NCBI GenBank assembly: GCA_020860715.1
Contig: JAJBTU010000033.1
Location: 23,641 to 87,640, forward strand
Source: Clostridiales bacterium
GTDB lineage: Bacteria > Bacillota > Clostridia > Lachnospirales > Lachnospiraceae
Direction: 5' to 3'
DNA length: 64,000 nt
The position numbers were made by a program, and so were the translations under genes. Positions 11,101 to 18,752 of this stretch are shown here, in pieces. Below the pieces are notes generated by a model. The model saw nothing but the letters and a program-made list of their open reading frames with translations, was not told where the DNA came from and did no database searches. Positions within the stretch are counted from its first letter, which is position 1, and the number at the start of each line of letters is the position of its first letter.

Positions 11101-11858
11101 ATGTGGGGGAGTTTGACAAGGAGGAACTTCTCGCGTACGAGAAAGAGGTGCTCGGTATTTATGTGAGCGGGCATCCGCTGGAACGGTATGAGGAGAAATG
11201 GCGCCGGACGATCTCCAATGTCACCACGGATTTTCAGCTGGATGAGGAGACGAACCAGCCCAGGGTGCAGGACAATGCAAGAGCGATTATCGGCGGGATG
11301 ATTACCGCGAAGACGATAAAATATACCAAGACCAACAAGACGATGGCCTTTGTGACGCTGGAGGATCTGGTCGGTACGGCAGAAGTGGTGGTTTTTCCGC
11401 GGGACTATGAAGAATACAGCCGGTATCTGACCGAGGACAACAAAATTTTTGTGCGCGGGCGCGTCAGCTGTGAGGACGACCGGCCGAGCAAGCTGATCTG
11501 TGAGCGCATCTGGCCGTTCGAACAGCCTGAGCAGGCCGCACAGGGGCAGAACAGGCCGCCTGAACGAAACATGGCGCGGGAAAGCTGTGCGCCGGACAGA
11601 ATGAAGCCGTCCGGCAGCGGACGTGAACTCTGGGTGCAGTTTGCCGACAAGCAGGAATACGCGCAGAAAGAATCACAGATGTTTGATCTGCTGCGCGAAA
11701 GTGAGGGCAGGGACGATGTCGTCATTTATGTACGGAGTGAACGTGCGATCCGGCGTCTGGGCGCGAACTGGAGCATAGACGCGGACGAGGAACTTGTGGC
11801 CACCCTGCGCGATATTTTCGGGGAAGAAAATGTAAAATTTAAAAAGACTTCCGCTTAA
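8175..11858 (+). CDS. dnaE: DNA polymerase III subunit alpha (DnaE)
   Basis: Replicative polymerase of 1,227 residues. The N-terminal PHP domain opens FTHLHVHTEYSLLDG. The palm carries the catalytic Asp pair in PDIDVDF (about residues 396-402) and a third Asp in LLKMDFLGL. Helix-hairpin-helix and an OB fold (GGMITAKTIKYTKTNKT) follow, then a C-terminal domain. There is no exonuclease insertion, so this is DnaE, not PolC. Translation starts at a TTG with GAGGAG 6 bases before it. A roughly 50-residue insertion (residues ~815-865, rich in Gly, Ser, Arg, Asp) lies just before RYALSAIKSIG and contains a GC-rich palindrome at 10640-10666. A second variable linker follows the OB fold. Confidence 0.97.
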   Translation: MNFTHLHVHTEYSLLDGSNKIKEYVHRVKELGMDSAAITDHGVMYGVIDFYRAAKAEGINPILGCEVYVAPGSRFDREQGQSDDRYYHLVLLAENNTGYQNLMKIVSKGFVEGFYYKPRVDMEVLREYHEGIIALSACLAGLVPRYLQRGMYEEAKAAAKEHLEIFGEGNYFLELQDHGIPAQKLVNQQLVRMSRELHIPLAATNDVHYTYEEDAAAHDVLLCLQTGKKLSDENRMRYEGGQYFVKSPEQMAELFPYAPEALENTHKIAERCHVEIEFGVTKLPKFDVPSPCTSWEYLNKLCSEGLIKRYGGRAEEIRPRLDYELSVIQKMGYVDYFLIVWDFIHYAREHDIMVGPGRGSAAGSVVSYTLGITQLDPIRYNLLFERFLNPERVSMPDIDVDFCFERRQEVIDYVVRKYGKDRVVQIVTFGTMAARGVIRDVGRVMDLPYSLCDSISKMVPKELDITLDRALEMSQELRKAYEEDEQVHELIDMSKRLEGLPRHTSMHAAGVVISQKDMDEYVPLSRAADGTITTQFTMTTIEELGLLKMDFLGLRTLTVIQNAVKLAEISSGTSINIDEIDFNDRAVYDSLATGRTDGVFQLESTGMKNFMKELKPQSLEDVIAGISLYRPGPMDFIPKYIYGKNHPEDITYDCPQLEPILEPTYGCIVYQEQVMQIVRDLGGYTLGRSDLVRRAMSKKKASVMAKERQNFVYGNEEEGVPGCIANGIDEKTANKIFDDMTDFARYAFNKSHAAAYAVVAYQTAWLKYYYPVEFMAALMTSVIDNAGKVAEYTLTCRQMGIEILPPDINTGLSSFSVEVADDRSGQSRPDGNGREGSKTRMTENGDMAAAGAAGSQTAPHPRNRIRYALSAIKSIGRSVIDGIVAERERGGMFRSLQDFIERVSGSRDVNKRTVESLIKAGALDCFGATRKQMLKGYSDIMDHVIAEKKDSVSGQMSLFDLLGEDEKREFEVKLPNVGEFDKEELLAYEKEVLGIYVSGHPLERYEEKWRRTISNVTTDFQLDEETNQPRVQDNARAIIGGMITAKTIKYTKTNKTMAFVTLEDLVGTAEVVVFPRDYEEYSRYLTEDNKIFVRGRVSCEDDRPSKLICERIWPFEQPEQAAQGQNRPPERNMARESCAPDRMKPSGSGRELWVQFADKQEYAQKESQMFDLLRESEGRDDVVIYVRSERAIRRLGANWSIDADEELVATLRDIFGEENVKFKKTSA

Positions 11859-11893
11859 CAGAAAGCATTTCACGGCGCATTTTGCGCGGATTC

Positions 11894-11922
11894 TTTACAA
11901 ACGAAGAAAAATGGATTAAAAT
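11894..11922 (+). promoter_or_regulatory. Promoter of pfkA
   Basis: TTTACA (11894-11899), a 17-base spacer and TAAAAT (11917-11922), about 30 bases before the start codon. Confidence 0.6.
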
Positions 11923-11950
11923 GAAACAAATGTACAGGAGGAAGTGCGAT

Positions 11951-12925
11951 ATGGCGAAAAAGGTGGAGACAATTGGCGTACTGACAAGCGGCGGCGATGC
12001 GCCCGGCATGAATCCGGCCATTCGCGCGGTTGTGCGCAAAGCCCTTTCACAGGGTGTGAGAGTCATGGGCATTTATCAGGGCTACAAGGGACTTTTGAAT
12101 GAGGAGATCGAGGAACTGACGGCGCGGAGCGTTTCAGATACGATCTCGAAGGGCGGCACGATTCTTTATACGGCAAGATGCCACGAGTTCCGGACGAAGG
12201 AAGGGCAGGATGAAGGAGCCGAGATCTGCCGGAAACACGGGATCGACGGTCTTGTGGTCATCGGCGGCGACGGTTCGTTCCGCGGGGCGCAGCAGCTGGC
12301 GGCCAGAGGCATCAACACGATCGGCGTGCCGGGCACGATCGATCTGGACATTGCCTGTACGGATTACACAATCGGATTTGACACCGCGGTCAATACGGCG
12401 ATGGACGCGATTGACAAAGTGCGGGATACATCCACCTCGCATGAGCGCTGCAGCATCATTGAAGTGATGGGGCGCAATGCGGGATACATCGCACTCTGGT
12501 GCGGTATTGCGAACGGTGCGGAGGACATTCTCCTGCCGGAGCAGTATGATTACGATGAACAGGTGCTGATCAACAATATTATCAACAACCGCAAACGCGG
12601 AAAGAAACACCATATCATTATCAATGCAGAGGGCATCGGACATTCCACCAGTATGGCGCGGCGTATCGAAGCGGCGACCGGTATGGAGACGCGTGCGACG
12701 ATCCTCGGACACCTGCAGCGCGGCGGCAGTCCGACCTGCCGGGACCGTGTATACGGCTCCATGATGGGAGCGATGGCGGCCGATTTGCTTGTGCAGGGCA
12801 AGTCGAACCGCGTGGTGGCCTATAAGGGCGGCGAGTACGTAGATTATGATATTGACGAGGCGCTTGCGATGCAGAAAGAACTGCCGGATTACATGGTGCG
12901 TGTGGCGAAGGCGATGCAGATCTGA
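11951..12925 (+). CDS. pfkA: ATP-dependent 6-phosphofructokinase
   Basis: Phosphorylates fructose 6-phosphate in glycolysis. It is 324 residues, the normal bacterial length. The N-terminus VGVLTSGGDAPGMN-type motif is present (here IGVLTSGGDAPGMN), and GGDGS at about residues 105-109 has the Gly that marks ATP rather than pyrophosphate use. The catalytic region reads PGTIDLDIACTDYTIGFDTA, where Leu replaces the usual Asn of PGTIDND; from memory this variant is shared with other Lachnospiraceae enzymes, so it is not a sign of inactivity. AGGAGG precedes the ATG at 11951. It follows dnaE, with its own promoter. Confidence 0.96.
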   Translation: MAKKVETIGVLTSGGDAPGMNPAIRAVVRKALSQGVRVMGIYQGYKGLLNEEIEELTARSVSDTISKGGTILYTARCHEFRTKEGQDEGAEICRKHGIDGLVVIGGDGSFRGAQQLAARGINTIGVPGTIDLDIACTDYTIGFDTAVNTAMDAIDKVRDTSTSHERCSIIEVMGRNAGYIALWCGIANGAEDILLPEQYDYDEQVLINNIINNRKRGKKHHIIINAEGIGHSTSMARRIEAATGMETRATILGHLQRGGSPTCRDRVYGSMMGAMAADLLVQGKSNRVVAYKGGEYVDYDIDEALAMQKELPDYMVRVAKAMQI

Positions 12926-12998
12926 TGATACAAGGGACAAAAGGTCACGATTCAGATGCTTGCATCTGAATTTGTGACTTTGTGTCCCGCAGTATCAT
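12925..12998. repeat. Palindromic intergenic element, copy B
   Basis: A 74-base hairpin beginning at the last base of the pfkA stop: outer stem ATGATAC/GTATCAT, then GGGACA/TGTCCC, GTCAC/GTGAC, and ATTCAGATGC paired with GCATCTGAAT. It is homologous in order and sequence to copy A at 7635-7704. There is no T-tail. Confidence 0.78.
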
Positions 12999-13021
12999 TA
13001 TAGGATTAATGGAGAACATAG

Positions 13022-13885
13022 ATGATTACAAGCACCTCAAATGCCCGCGTAAAGGATCTGATTTCGCTTAAAAAGAGAGCGAAGGAGCGGAATGAGCGGG
13101 ATGTGTTCGTGACAGAAGGACCGAAGATGTTTCGTGAAACGCCGCCTGAACGGCTTCTGGATGTCTTTGTTTCAGATGGTTTTTACCGCAGAGAGCGGGC
13201 GCTGTTTGACGACGGCAAGCCGGTCACGGTATTGTCAGACCGTGTTTTTGAAAGTGTGTCGGATACGAGGACTCCGCAGGGAGTCCTCTGTGTTGTGCGG
13301 CAGTTTCATTATCGGCTTGAGGATCTGATGCAGGGAAGAGTCCCGGAAGTTTCCGGTGCGCAAACGAATCTTTCCAAAGCCGGAGATATCAGGGACCGGG
13401 ATGGCGCTGCCGGTGCAGATACACCGCTGCTGATCGCTCTGGAGAACCTTCAGGATCCCGGCAATCTCGGCACGATCCTTCGCACGGCGGAGGGCGCCGG
13501 CGCGACCGGGATTCTTCTCGGCCCGGGCTGTGTGGATATCTACAATCCAAAAGTCATCCGTTCTACTATGGGAAGCGTTTACCGGATGCCTTTTTATTAT
13601 ACGGAGAATCTGAAGCGGGATATGCGGCTGCTGCAGCAAAAGGGCGTGCGGTGGTATGCGGCGCATCTGGAGGGCAGCGTACCTTATGACGAGGCGTCGT
13701 ATGACGGCCCGGCCGGATTCCTGATCGGAAATGAGAGCCGTGGGCTGACAGAGGAGACGGCGGCGCTCGCAGATCAGAGTGTCCGTATTCCGATGTGCGG
13801 GCAGGTGGAATCCCTGAACGCTGCGGTCGCGGCTTCTGTACTGATGTACGAGGCGCATCGGCAGAGGAGAAACGCAAAAAAATAA
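13022..13885 (+). CDS. TrmH/SpoU family RNA 2'-O-methyltransferase
   Basis: A knotted SPOUT methyltransferase of 287 residues acting on rRNA or tRNA. The N-terminal substrate-binding domain begins ITSTSNARVKDLISLKKRAK; the SAM-binding trefoil knot shows ENLQDPGNLGTILRTAEGAG, GFLIGNESRGL and the C-terminal SLNAAVAASVLMYE. It resembles clostridial proteins annotated as 23S rRNA methyltransferases, often next to pheST, but the target base cannot be read from sequence. A linker of about 25 residues between the domains contains the DNA palindrome CCGGAA-GT-TTCCGG at 13343-13356. The start has only a weak GGAG. Confidence 0.88.
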   Translation: MITSTSNARVKDLISLKKRAKERNERDVFVTEGPKMFRETPPERLLDVFVSDGFYRRERALFDDGKPVTVLSDRVFESVSDTRTPQGVLCVVRQFHYRLEDLMQGRVPEVSGAQTNLSKAGDIRDRDGAAGADTPLLIALENLQDPGNLGTILRTAEGAGATGILLGPGCVDIYNPKVIRSTMGSVYRMPFYYTENLKRDMRLLQQKGVRWYAAHLEGSVPYDEASYDGPAGFLIGNESRGLTEETAALADQSVRIPMCGQVESLNAAVAASVLMYEAHRQRRNAKK

Positions 13886-13954
13886 TAAGCAAAACGGACT
13901 GACAGAACCAGTGCTCTGTGTTCTGCCGGAATAAAGGAAAGAGGGCGTTATTGT

Positions 13955-14458
13955 ATGCGGGAGCAATTGACAGAATCGGATGTAAAGAAGATTCAGGAGG
14001 AAATCGAATACCGCAGGCTGGTGGTGCGCAAGGAAGCGATCGAAGCGGTGAAAGAGGCGCGGGCGCACGGCGATCTGAGTGAAAATTTTGAGTATCACGC
14101 GGCCAAGGCGGATAAAAATAAGAATGAGAGCCGCATCCGCTATCTGGAGAGAATGCTGAAGACGGCGGAAGTGATCTCGGATGCGTCCAAAGACGACGAG
14201 GTCGGGATTCACAATAAAGTGGAAGTCTATGTGGAGGAGGACGACGAGACGGAAGTCTACCGGATCGTGACTTCTGTGCGGGGCAATTCCCTTGACGGCA
14301 GGATCAGCATTGAATCTCCGATGGGGAAAGCGCTGCTTGGTCATAAGGTCGGAGACCGTGTTCTTGTGCAGGTAAATGAGAACTACGGGTACTATGTAGT
14401 GATCCGCAGTATTGACAAGTCGCAGGATGAGGAAGGCGAGGAACTGCGGCAGTATTGA
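13955..14458 (+). CDS. greA: Transcription elongation factor GreA
   Basis: Stimulates RNA polymerase to cleave back-tracked transcripts. The 167-residue protein has the N-terminal antiparallel coiled coil with the tip motif [13 protein letters not shown] (the acidic Asp and Glu that enter the secondary channel), and the C-terminal FKBP-like domain ([20 protein letters not shown]). GAGGG precedes the ATG. The stop overlaps the region just before uvrC. Confidence 0.95.
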   Translation: MREQLTESDVKKIQEEIEYRRLVVRKEAIEAVKEARAHGDLSENFEYHAAKADKNKNESRIRYLERMLKTAEVISDASKDDEVGIHNKVEVYVEEDDETEVYRIVTSVRGNSLDGRISIESPMGKALLGHKVGDRVLVQVNENYGYYVVIRSIDKSQDEEGEELRQY

Positions 14459-14499
14459 TATGGCGGAAATCGGAGGATACGGAAAGGGAGCTTCAGGAT

Positions 14500-16446
14500 T
14501 TGGATGACGATAAAAAAACTCCTGTATTTGATATAGAAGAAGAATTAAAAAAACTGCCCGCCAGACCGGGCGTCTATATCATGCATGACGCGCGGGATGA
14601 GATCATCTATGTCGGAAAGGCGATCAGCCTGAAGAACCGGGTGCGGCAGTATTTTCAGACCAGCCGCAATAAAGGACCGAAGATTGAGCAGATGGTGCAG
14701 CGCATCAGCCGGTTTGAGTATATCGTGACGGACTCGGAACTGGAGGCGCTGGTGCTGGAGTGCAACCTGATCAAGGAGCACCGTCCGAAGTACAATACGA
14801 TGCTGAAGGACGATAAGAGCTACCCGTTTATCAGGGTGACACTCGGGGAGGCGTTTCCGCGTGTCATGTTTTCCCGTACGATGAAGAAGGACAAATCCCG
14901 TTATTTTGGCCCGTTTACGAGCGCGGGCGCGGTCCGGGATACGATCGAACTGATCAATAAGATTTATAAATTAAGAAACTGCTCGCTTTCCCTGCCCCGC
15001 GATATCGGTAAAGACCGGCCGTGCCTGTATTATCATATCGGTCAGTGCCCGGCTCCCTGCCAGGGGCTGATCAGCAGTGAGGAGTATCGAAAATCGGTGG
15101 ATGCGGCGATGGAATTTCTGAATGGAAAATACGCGCCGGTGCTGGAGATGCTGCAGGGTAAGATGGAGCAGGCCTCTGAGGAGATGAATTTTGAGAAAGC
15201 GGCGGAATACCGGGATCTGTTAAACAGTGTCCGGCAGGTGGCCCAGCGGCAGAAGATCACACATGAAGACGGCGAGGATAAGGATGTGCTGGCGATGGCG
15301 GCGGACAGCGGCGACGCGGTAGTGCAGGTATTCTTTATCCGCGGAGGCAAGATGATCGGCCGCGATCATTTTTACCTGCGGGTCGCGCCGCATGACACGA
15401 AAGCGGTGATCTTAAGCAGCTTTATCAAACAGTATTACGCGGGGACTCCGTTTGTGCCGCGTGAACTGATGCTCGAGACAGAGGTCGAGGATCATGAACT
15501 GGTGGAACAGTGGCTCACCGAAAAGCGGGGCCAGAAAGTCTTTCTGCGTGTGCCGAAGAAAGGCACGAAAGAGAAACTGGTCGAGATGGCGGCGGAGAAC
15601 GCGGCGATCGTCCTGCAAAGAGACCGGGAGCGGATTAAGCGGGAGGAAGGCCGCACGATCGGGGCAGTTCATGAGATTGAGGAACTGCTTGGCGTTGACC
15701 GTGCGATGCGCATGGAAGCGTATGATATTTCCAATATCAGCGGATTTGAGTCGGTCGGCTCGATGATTGTCTATGAAAAGGGAAAGCCCAGGCGCAGCGA
15801 TTACCGCAAATTTAAAATCAAAACCGTGCAGGGGCCGGACGATTACGCGAGTATGGAGGAAGTGCTTACACGCCGTTTCCGGCACGGGCTTGCCGAGCGG
15901 CAGGAACTGGATGAAAAAGGAATGAGCTATGAGATGGGCAGCTTCAGCCGTTTTCCGGATCTGCTTCTGATGGACGGCGGGCGCGGACAGGTCAATGTGG
16001 CGCTTCGCGTTCTGGATACGCTTGGAATTTCCATCCCGGTCTGCGGTATGGTAAAGGATGATTTTCACCGGACGAGAGGAATTTATTTTGACAACGTGGA
16101 ACTGCCGATCGATACGCACTCCGAAGCGTTTCACCTGATTACCCGGATCCAGGATGAAGCGCACCGCTTTGCGATTGAATATCACCGAAGTCTGCGCAGC
16201 AAAAGCCAGGTGCATTCCCTTTTAGACGAGATAGAAGGGATCGGCCCGACCCGCCGTAAGGCGCTGATGCGGACGTTCAAATCTCTGGAAGCCATCCGCG
16301 ATGCGTCTCTGGAACAGCTTGCGAATGCGCCTTCGATGAATGCACGCAGCGCGCAGGAAGTATTTGCGTATTTTCATGGAAGCGGGCCGGGCAGAACACG
16401 GATCGAAATAGAAGAAGAAAAAGAGAATACGGTGCCGGGCAGATAA
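14500..16446 (+). CDS. uvrC: Excinuclease ABC subunit C
   Basis: Makes both incisions in nucleotide excision repair. Domains in order: GIY-YIG nuclease ([20 protein letters not shown]), a Cys-containing segment ([12 protein letters not shown]), UvrB-binding UVR motif near [17 protein letters not shown], the RNase H-like C-terminal nuclease ([32 protein letters not shown]) and helix-hairpin-helix ([13 protein letters not shown]). I chose the TTG at 14500, with AGGGAG 9 bases before it, giving 648 residues; an alternative TTG at 14455 overlaps the greA stop and would add 15 residues. No better start is in frame. Confidence 0.94.
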   Translation: MDDDKKTPVFDIEEELKKLPARPGVYIMHDARDEIIYVGKAISLKNRVRQYFQTSRNKGPKIEQMVQRISRFEYIVTDSELEALVLECNLIKEHRPKYNTMLKDDKSYPFIRVTLGEAFPRVMFSRTMKKDKSRYFGPFTSAGAVRDTIELINKIYKLRNCSLSLPRDIGKDRPCLYYHIGQCPAPCQGLISSEEYRKSVDAAMEFLNGKYAPVLEMLQGKMEQASEEMNFEKAAEYRDLLNSVRQVAQRQKITHEDGEDKDVLAMAADSGDAVVQVFFIRGGKMIGRDHFYLRVAPHDTKAVILSSFIKQYYAGTPFVPRELMLETEVEDHELVEQWLTEKRGQKVFLRVPKKGTKEKLVEMAAENAAIVLQRDRERIKREEGRTIGAVHEIEELLGVDRAMRMEAYDISNISGFESVGSMIVYEKGKPRRSDYRKFKIKTVQGPDDYASMEEVLTRRFRHGLAERQELDEKGMSYEMGSFSRFPDLLLMDGGRGQVNVALRVLDTLGISIPVCGMVKDDFHRTRGIYFDNVELPIDTHSEAFHLITRIQDEAHRFAIEYHRSLRSKSQVHSLLDEIEGIGPTRRKALMRTFKSLEAIRDASLEQLANAPSMNARSAQEVFAYFHGSGPGRTRIEIEEEKENTVPGR

Positions 16447-16470
16447 AACCGCATTTTATACTCTTTCTTC

Positions 16471-16499
16471 TGGACAAAGCGGACAGAATCAGGTACAAT
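16471..16499 (+). promoter_or_regulatory. Promoter of hprK
   Basis: TGGACA (16471-16476), a 17-base spacer and TACAAT (16494-16499). Transcription would start near 16506, giving a leader of about 110 bases before the hprK ATG. Confidence 0.6.
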
Positions 16500-16526
16500 C
16501 CTGTATAACTGTAATATATGAAGAAA

Positions 16527-16594
16527 AACGCCATTTATAATTGCCTGACGGCAATGGCGTGGTCTATGTCCGACATAAAAGGCAATGTCGGACA
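16527..16594 (+). promoter_or_regulatory. Two consecutive hairpins in the hprK leader
   Basis: The first hairpin pairs ACGCCAT with ATGGCGT around an inner TGCC/GGCA stem (about 16527-16560). The second pairs TGTCCGACAT (16567-16576) with ATGTCGGACA (16585-16594), a perfect 10-bp stem with an 8-base loop. It ends 7 bases before the GGAGGG ribosome site. Neither has a T-run. They may be RNA elements, or the second may be a protein operator. Confidence 0.6.
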
Positions 16595-16614
16595 GGATAT
16601 GGAGGGATTTGCAG

Positions 16615-17562
16615 ATGCCAACAGCCAGTGTACCATTGAAGAAGATTGTAGAAAAAATGGAGCTGACAAATATGACCCCGGAGATCGATATTTCCGGGAA
16701 AAAGGTTGTCACTTCGGAGATCAATCGCCCGGCGCTGCAGCTTACCGGCTACTTTGACCATTTTTATTCAGAACGTGTGCAGATCATAGGGTATGTGGAA
16801 TACACCTATCTGGAGCATTTGTCCAGAGAGACGAAGGTGCCGGTATATGAGAAATTTCTGTCCTACAATGTTCCGTGCATCATCTATACAACAATGACGG
16901 AACCGGATGAGGATATGCTGCGCCTGGCGAAGCAGTATCAGGTGCCTGTTTTTACCACCAGACAGACGACATCGGGGTTCATGGCGGAGATCATCCGCTG
17001 GCTGAATGTAGAACTTGCGCCGTGCATTTCCATTCACGGGGTTCTGGTTGATGTATATGGCGAGGGGATCCTGATCATGGGAGAGAGCGGGATCGGCAAG
17101 AGCGAAGCCGCTCTGGAGCTGATCAAACGGGGACACCGTCTGGTCACGGATGACGTGGTCGAGATCCGCAAGGTCAGCGATGCGACGCTGATCGGATCAT
17201 CGCCGGATATTACGCGGCATTTTATTGAACTGCGCGGCATCGGCATCATCGATGTGAAGACCCTGTTCGGTGTGGAAAGTGTAAAGAATACGCAGCAGAT
17301 CGATCTGGTGATCAAACTCGAAGAATGGAGCCGTGATAAAGAATATGACCGGCTTGGCCTGGAAGAGGAATACACGGAGTTTCTGGGGAATAAGGTCGTG
17401 TGCCATTCCCTTCCGATTCGTCCGGGAAGAAATCTCGCTGTGATTGTGGAAGCGGCGGCGGTGAACCACCGGCAGAAGAAGATGGGCTACAACGCGGCGC
17501 AGGAGCTGTATAACCGGGTACAGAATTCTCTGATGAAAAATGCACAGAAAAAGGAGCAGTGA
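16615..17562 (+). CDS. hprK: HPr kinase/phosphorylase
   Basis: Phosphorylates Ser46 of HPr and removes the phosphate, setting carbon catabolite repression in Firmicutes. At 315 residues it has the usual length. The N-terminal MurF-like domain is followed by the kinase domain with Walker A GESGIGKS (about residues 156-163), the conserved HRLVTDDVVEI stretch, and the HprK signature IELRGIGIIDV. GGAGGG lies about 8 bases before the chosen ATG at 16615; an ATG at 16585 falls inside the leader hairpin and lacks a ribosome site. The glucokinase gene follows after 3 bases, linking glucose phosphorylation and catabolite control in one transcript. Confidence 0.96.
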   Translation: MPTASVPLKKIVEKMELTNMTPEIDISGKKVVTSEINRPALQLTGYFDHFYSERVQIIGYVEYTYLEHLSRETKVPVYEKFLSYNVPCIIYTTMTEPDEDMLRLAKQYQVPVFTTRQTTSGFMAEIIRWLNVELAPCISIHGVLVDVYGEGILIMGESGIGKSEAALELIKRGHRLVTDDVVEIRKVSDATLIGSSPDITRHFIELRGIGIIDVKTLFGVESVKNTQQIDLVIKLEEWSRDKEYDRLGLEEEYTEFLGNKVVCHSLPIRPGRNLAVIVEAAAVNHRQKKMGYNAAQELYNRVQNSLMKNAQKKEQ

Positions 17563-17565
17563 GAA

Positions 17566-18501
17566 ATGAAAAAGTATTGTTTTGGAATTGATGTCGGCGG
17601 CACGACGGTCAAATGCGGACTTTTGAGCGTGGAAGGGGAATTGCTGGAAAAGTGGGAGATCCCGACCCGGATGGAAGAGAATGGCAGCCATATCCTTCCG
17701 GATGTGGCGGAGACGATCCTTCAGAAGATGGATCAGAAGCATCTGGATAAGGAAGAGGTGGCCGGTGTGGGGATCGGCATTCCGGGACCGGTCAATGAGG
17801 CCGGTGAGGTGCCGGTCGCGGTGAATCTTCACTGGGGATATGTCAATGTCGCAAAGGATCTCGGCAGTCTGACCGGACTTACGGTAAAGGCGGGGAATGA
17901 CGCGAATGTAGCGGCGCTCGGAGAACTCTGGCAGGGCGGCGGCGCAGGCTATCAGGATATGATCATGGTGACTCTTGGCACAGGTGTCGGCGGAGGAATT
18001 ATTCTGGGCGGCAAGATCCTGGCCGGCGCGCACGGCGCGGGCGGCGAGATCGGCCATGCACATGTCAGCGATACCATGACAGAAGCCTGCAACTGCGGCA
18101 ATTACGGCTGCCTGGAGCAGGTGGCATCGGCTACCGGGATCGCAAATCTTGCACGGGAGATCCTGGATTCCACCGATGAACCGTCACTGATGCGCGGACA
18201 TAAGGCTGTCTCTGCGAAGACGGTTTTTGATGCGGTAAAAGAAGGAGATGCGCTTGCCATTCGTGTCGCGGAGAAGTTTGGAGACTGTCTGGGCAAAGCG
18301 CTGGCAGTATTTGCGGTGGTAGTGGATCCGCAGATCATTGTGATCGGCGGGGGAGTTTCCAAGGCAGGACCGGTCTTGCTTGATTATGTGACGGAGCCTT
18401 TCCGGAAAAATACATTTTCAGCCTGCAGAAGCACGGAATTTGCGCTGGCAAAGCTGGGAAATGACGCCGGCATTTACGGGGCTGCGAAAATGGTCCTCTG
18501 A
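17566..18501 (+). CDS. glcK: ROK-family glucokinase
   Basis: Phosphorylates glucose with ATP in the cytoplasm. The 311-residue protein has the ATP motif GIDVGGTTVKCGLL at its start, the catalytic Asp in GNDANVAALGE, and the ROK zinc motif CNCGNYGCLE. There is no N-terminal helix-turn-helix, so it is an enzyme rather than a ROK repressor. GGAG precedes the ATG, three bases after the hprK stop. Length and motifs match the clostridial glucokinase family; activity on related sugars such as mannose cannot be excluded. Confidence 0.93.
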   Translation: MKKYCFGIDVGGTTVKCGLLSVEGELLEKWEIPTRMEENGSHILPDVAETILQKMDQKHLDKEEVAGVGIGIPGPVNEAGEVPVAVNLHWGYVNVAKDLGSLTGLTVKAGNDANVAALGELWQGGGAGYQDMIMVTLGTGVGGGIILGGKILAGAHGAGGEIGHAHVSDTMTEACNCGNYGCLEQVASATGIANLAREILDSTDEPSLMRGHKAVSAKTVFDAVKEGDALAIRVAEKFGDCLGKALAVFAVVVDPQIIVIGGGVSKAGPVLLDYVTEPFRKNTFSACRSTEFALAKLGNDAGIYGAAKMVL

Positions 18502-18617
18502 TCATGCCGTGAAAGCGCCTGTCCCGGCGCCCGGACGGGGCGGCCGGAGACAGAACCGGAAAGCGGGGAACGGATACAGGACATCGACAGGGTACGATGA
18601 AGACAGGGGTGAGAAGG

Positions 18618-18728
18618 ATGATGCATTTTAATAATTCCAAAACAAAACAGCGGATCGCCGCGATTATTGTTATTGTTGTCATTGTGGCAATGGTGCTGGG
18701 GACAATCGTCTCTGCACTGGTGATTTGA
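18618..18728 (+). CDS. 36-residue single-pass membrane peptide
   Basis: A small gene opening MMHFNNSKTKQRIAAI: a short basic head (SKTKQR) followed by one hydrophobic helix of about 23 residues ending near the C-terminus. GAGAAGG precedes the double ATG (18618 or 18621). It lies between glcK and the VanW gene, 24 bases before the latter, and probably shares their transcript. I recall similar tiny basic-plus-helix proteins in other Lachnospiraceae next to wall-protein genes, but I cannot name a family. The function is unknown. Confidence 0.6.
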   Translation: MMHFNNSKTKQRIAAIIVIVVIVAMVLGTIVSALVI

Positions 18729-18752
18729 CTGAAGGAACAGAAGGGGATATTC

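Noticed and set aside
13267..13288. Hairpin GAGGACTCC/GGAGTCCTC as an inserted element
   Set aside because: It encodes the conserved TPQGVLCVV-type motif of the methyltransferase, so the pairing is incidental to coding sequence.
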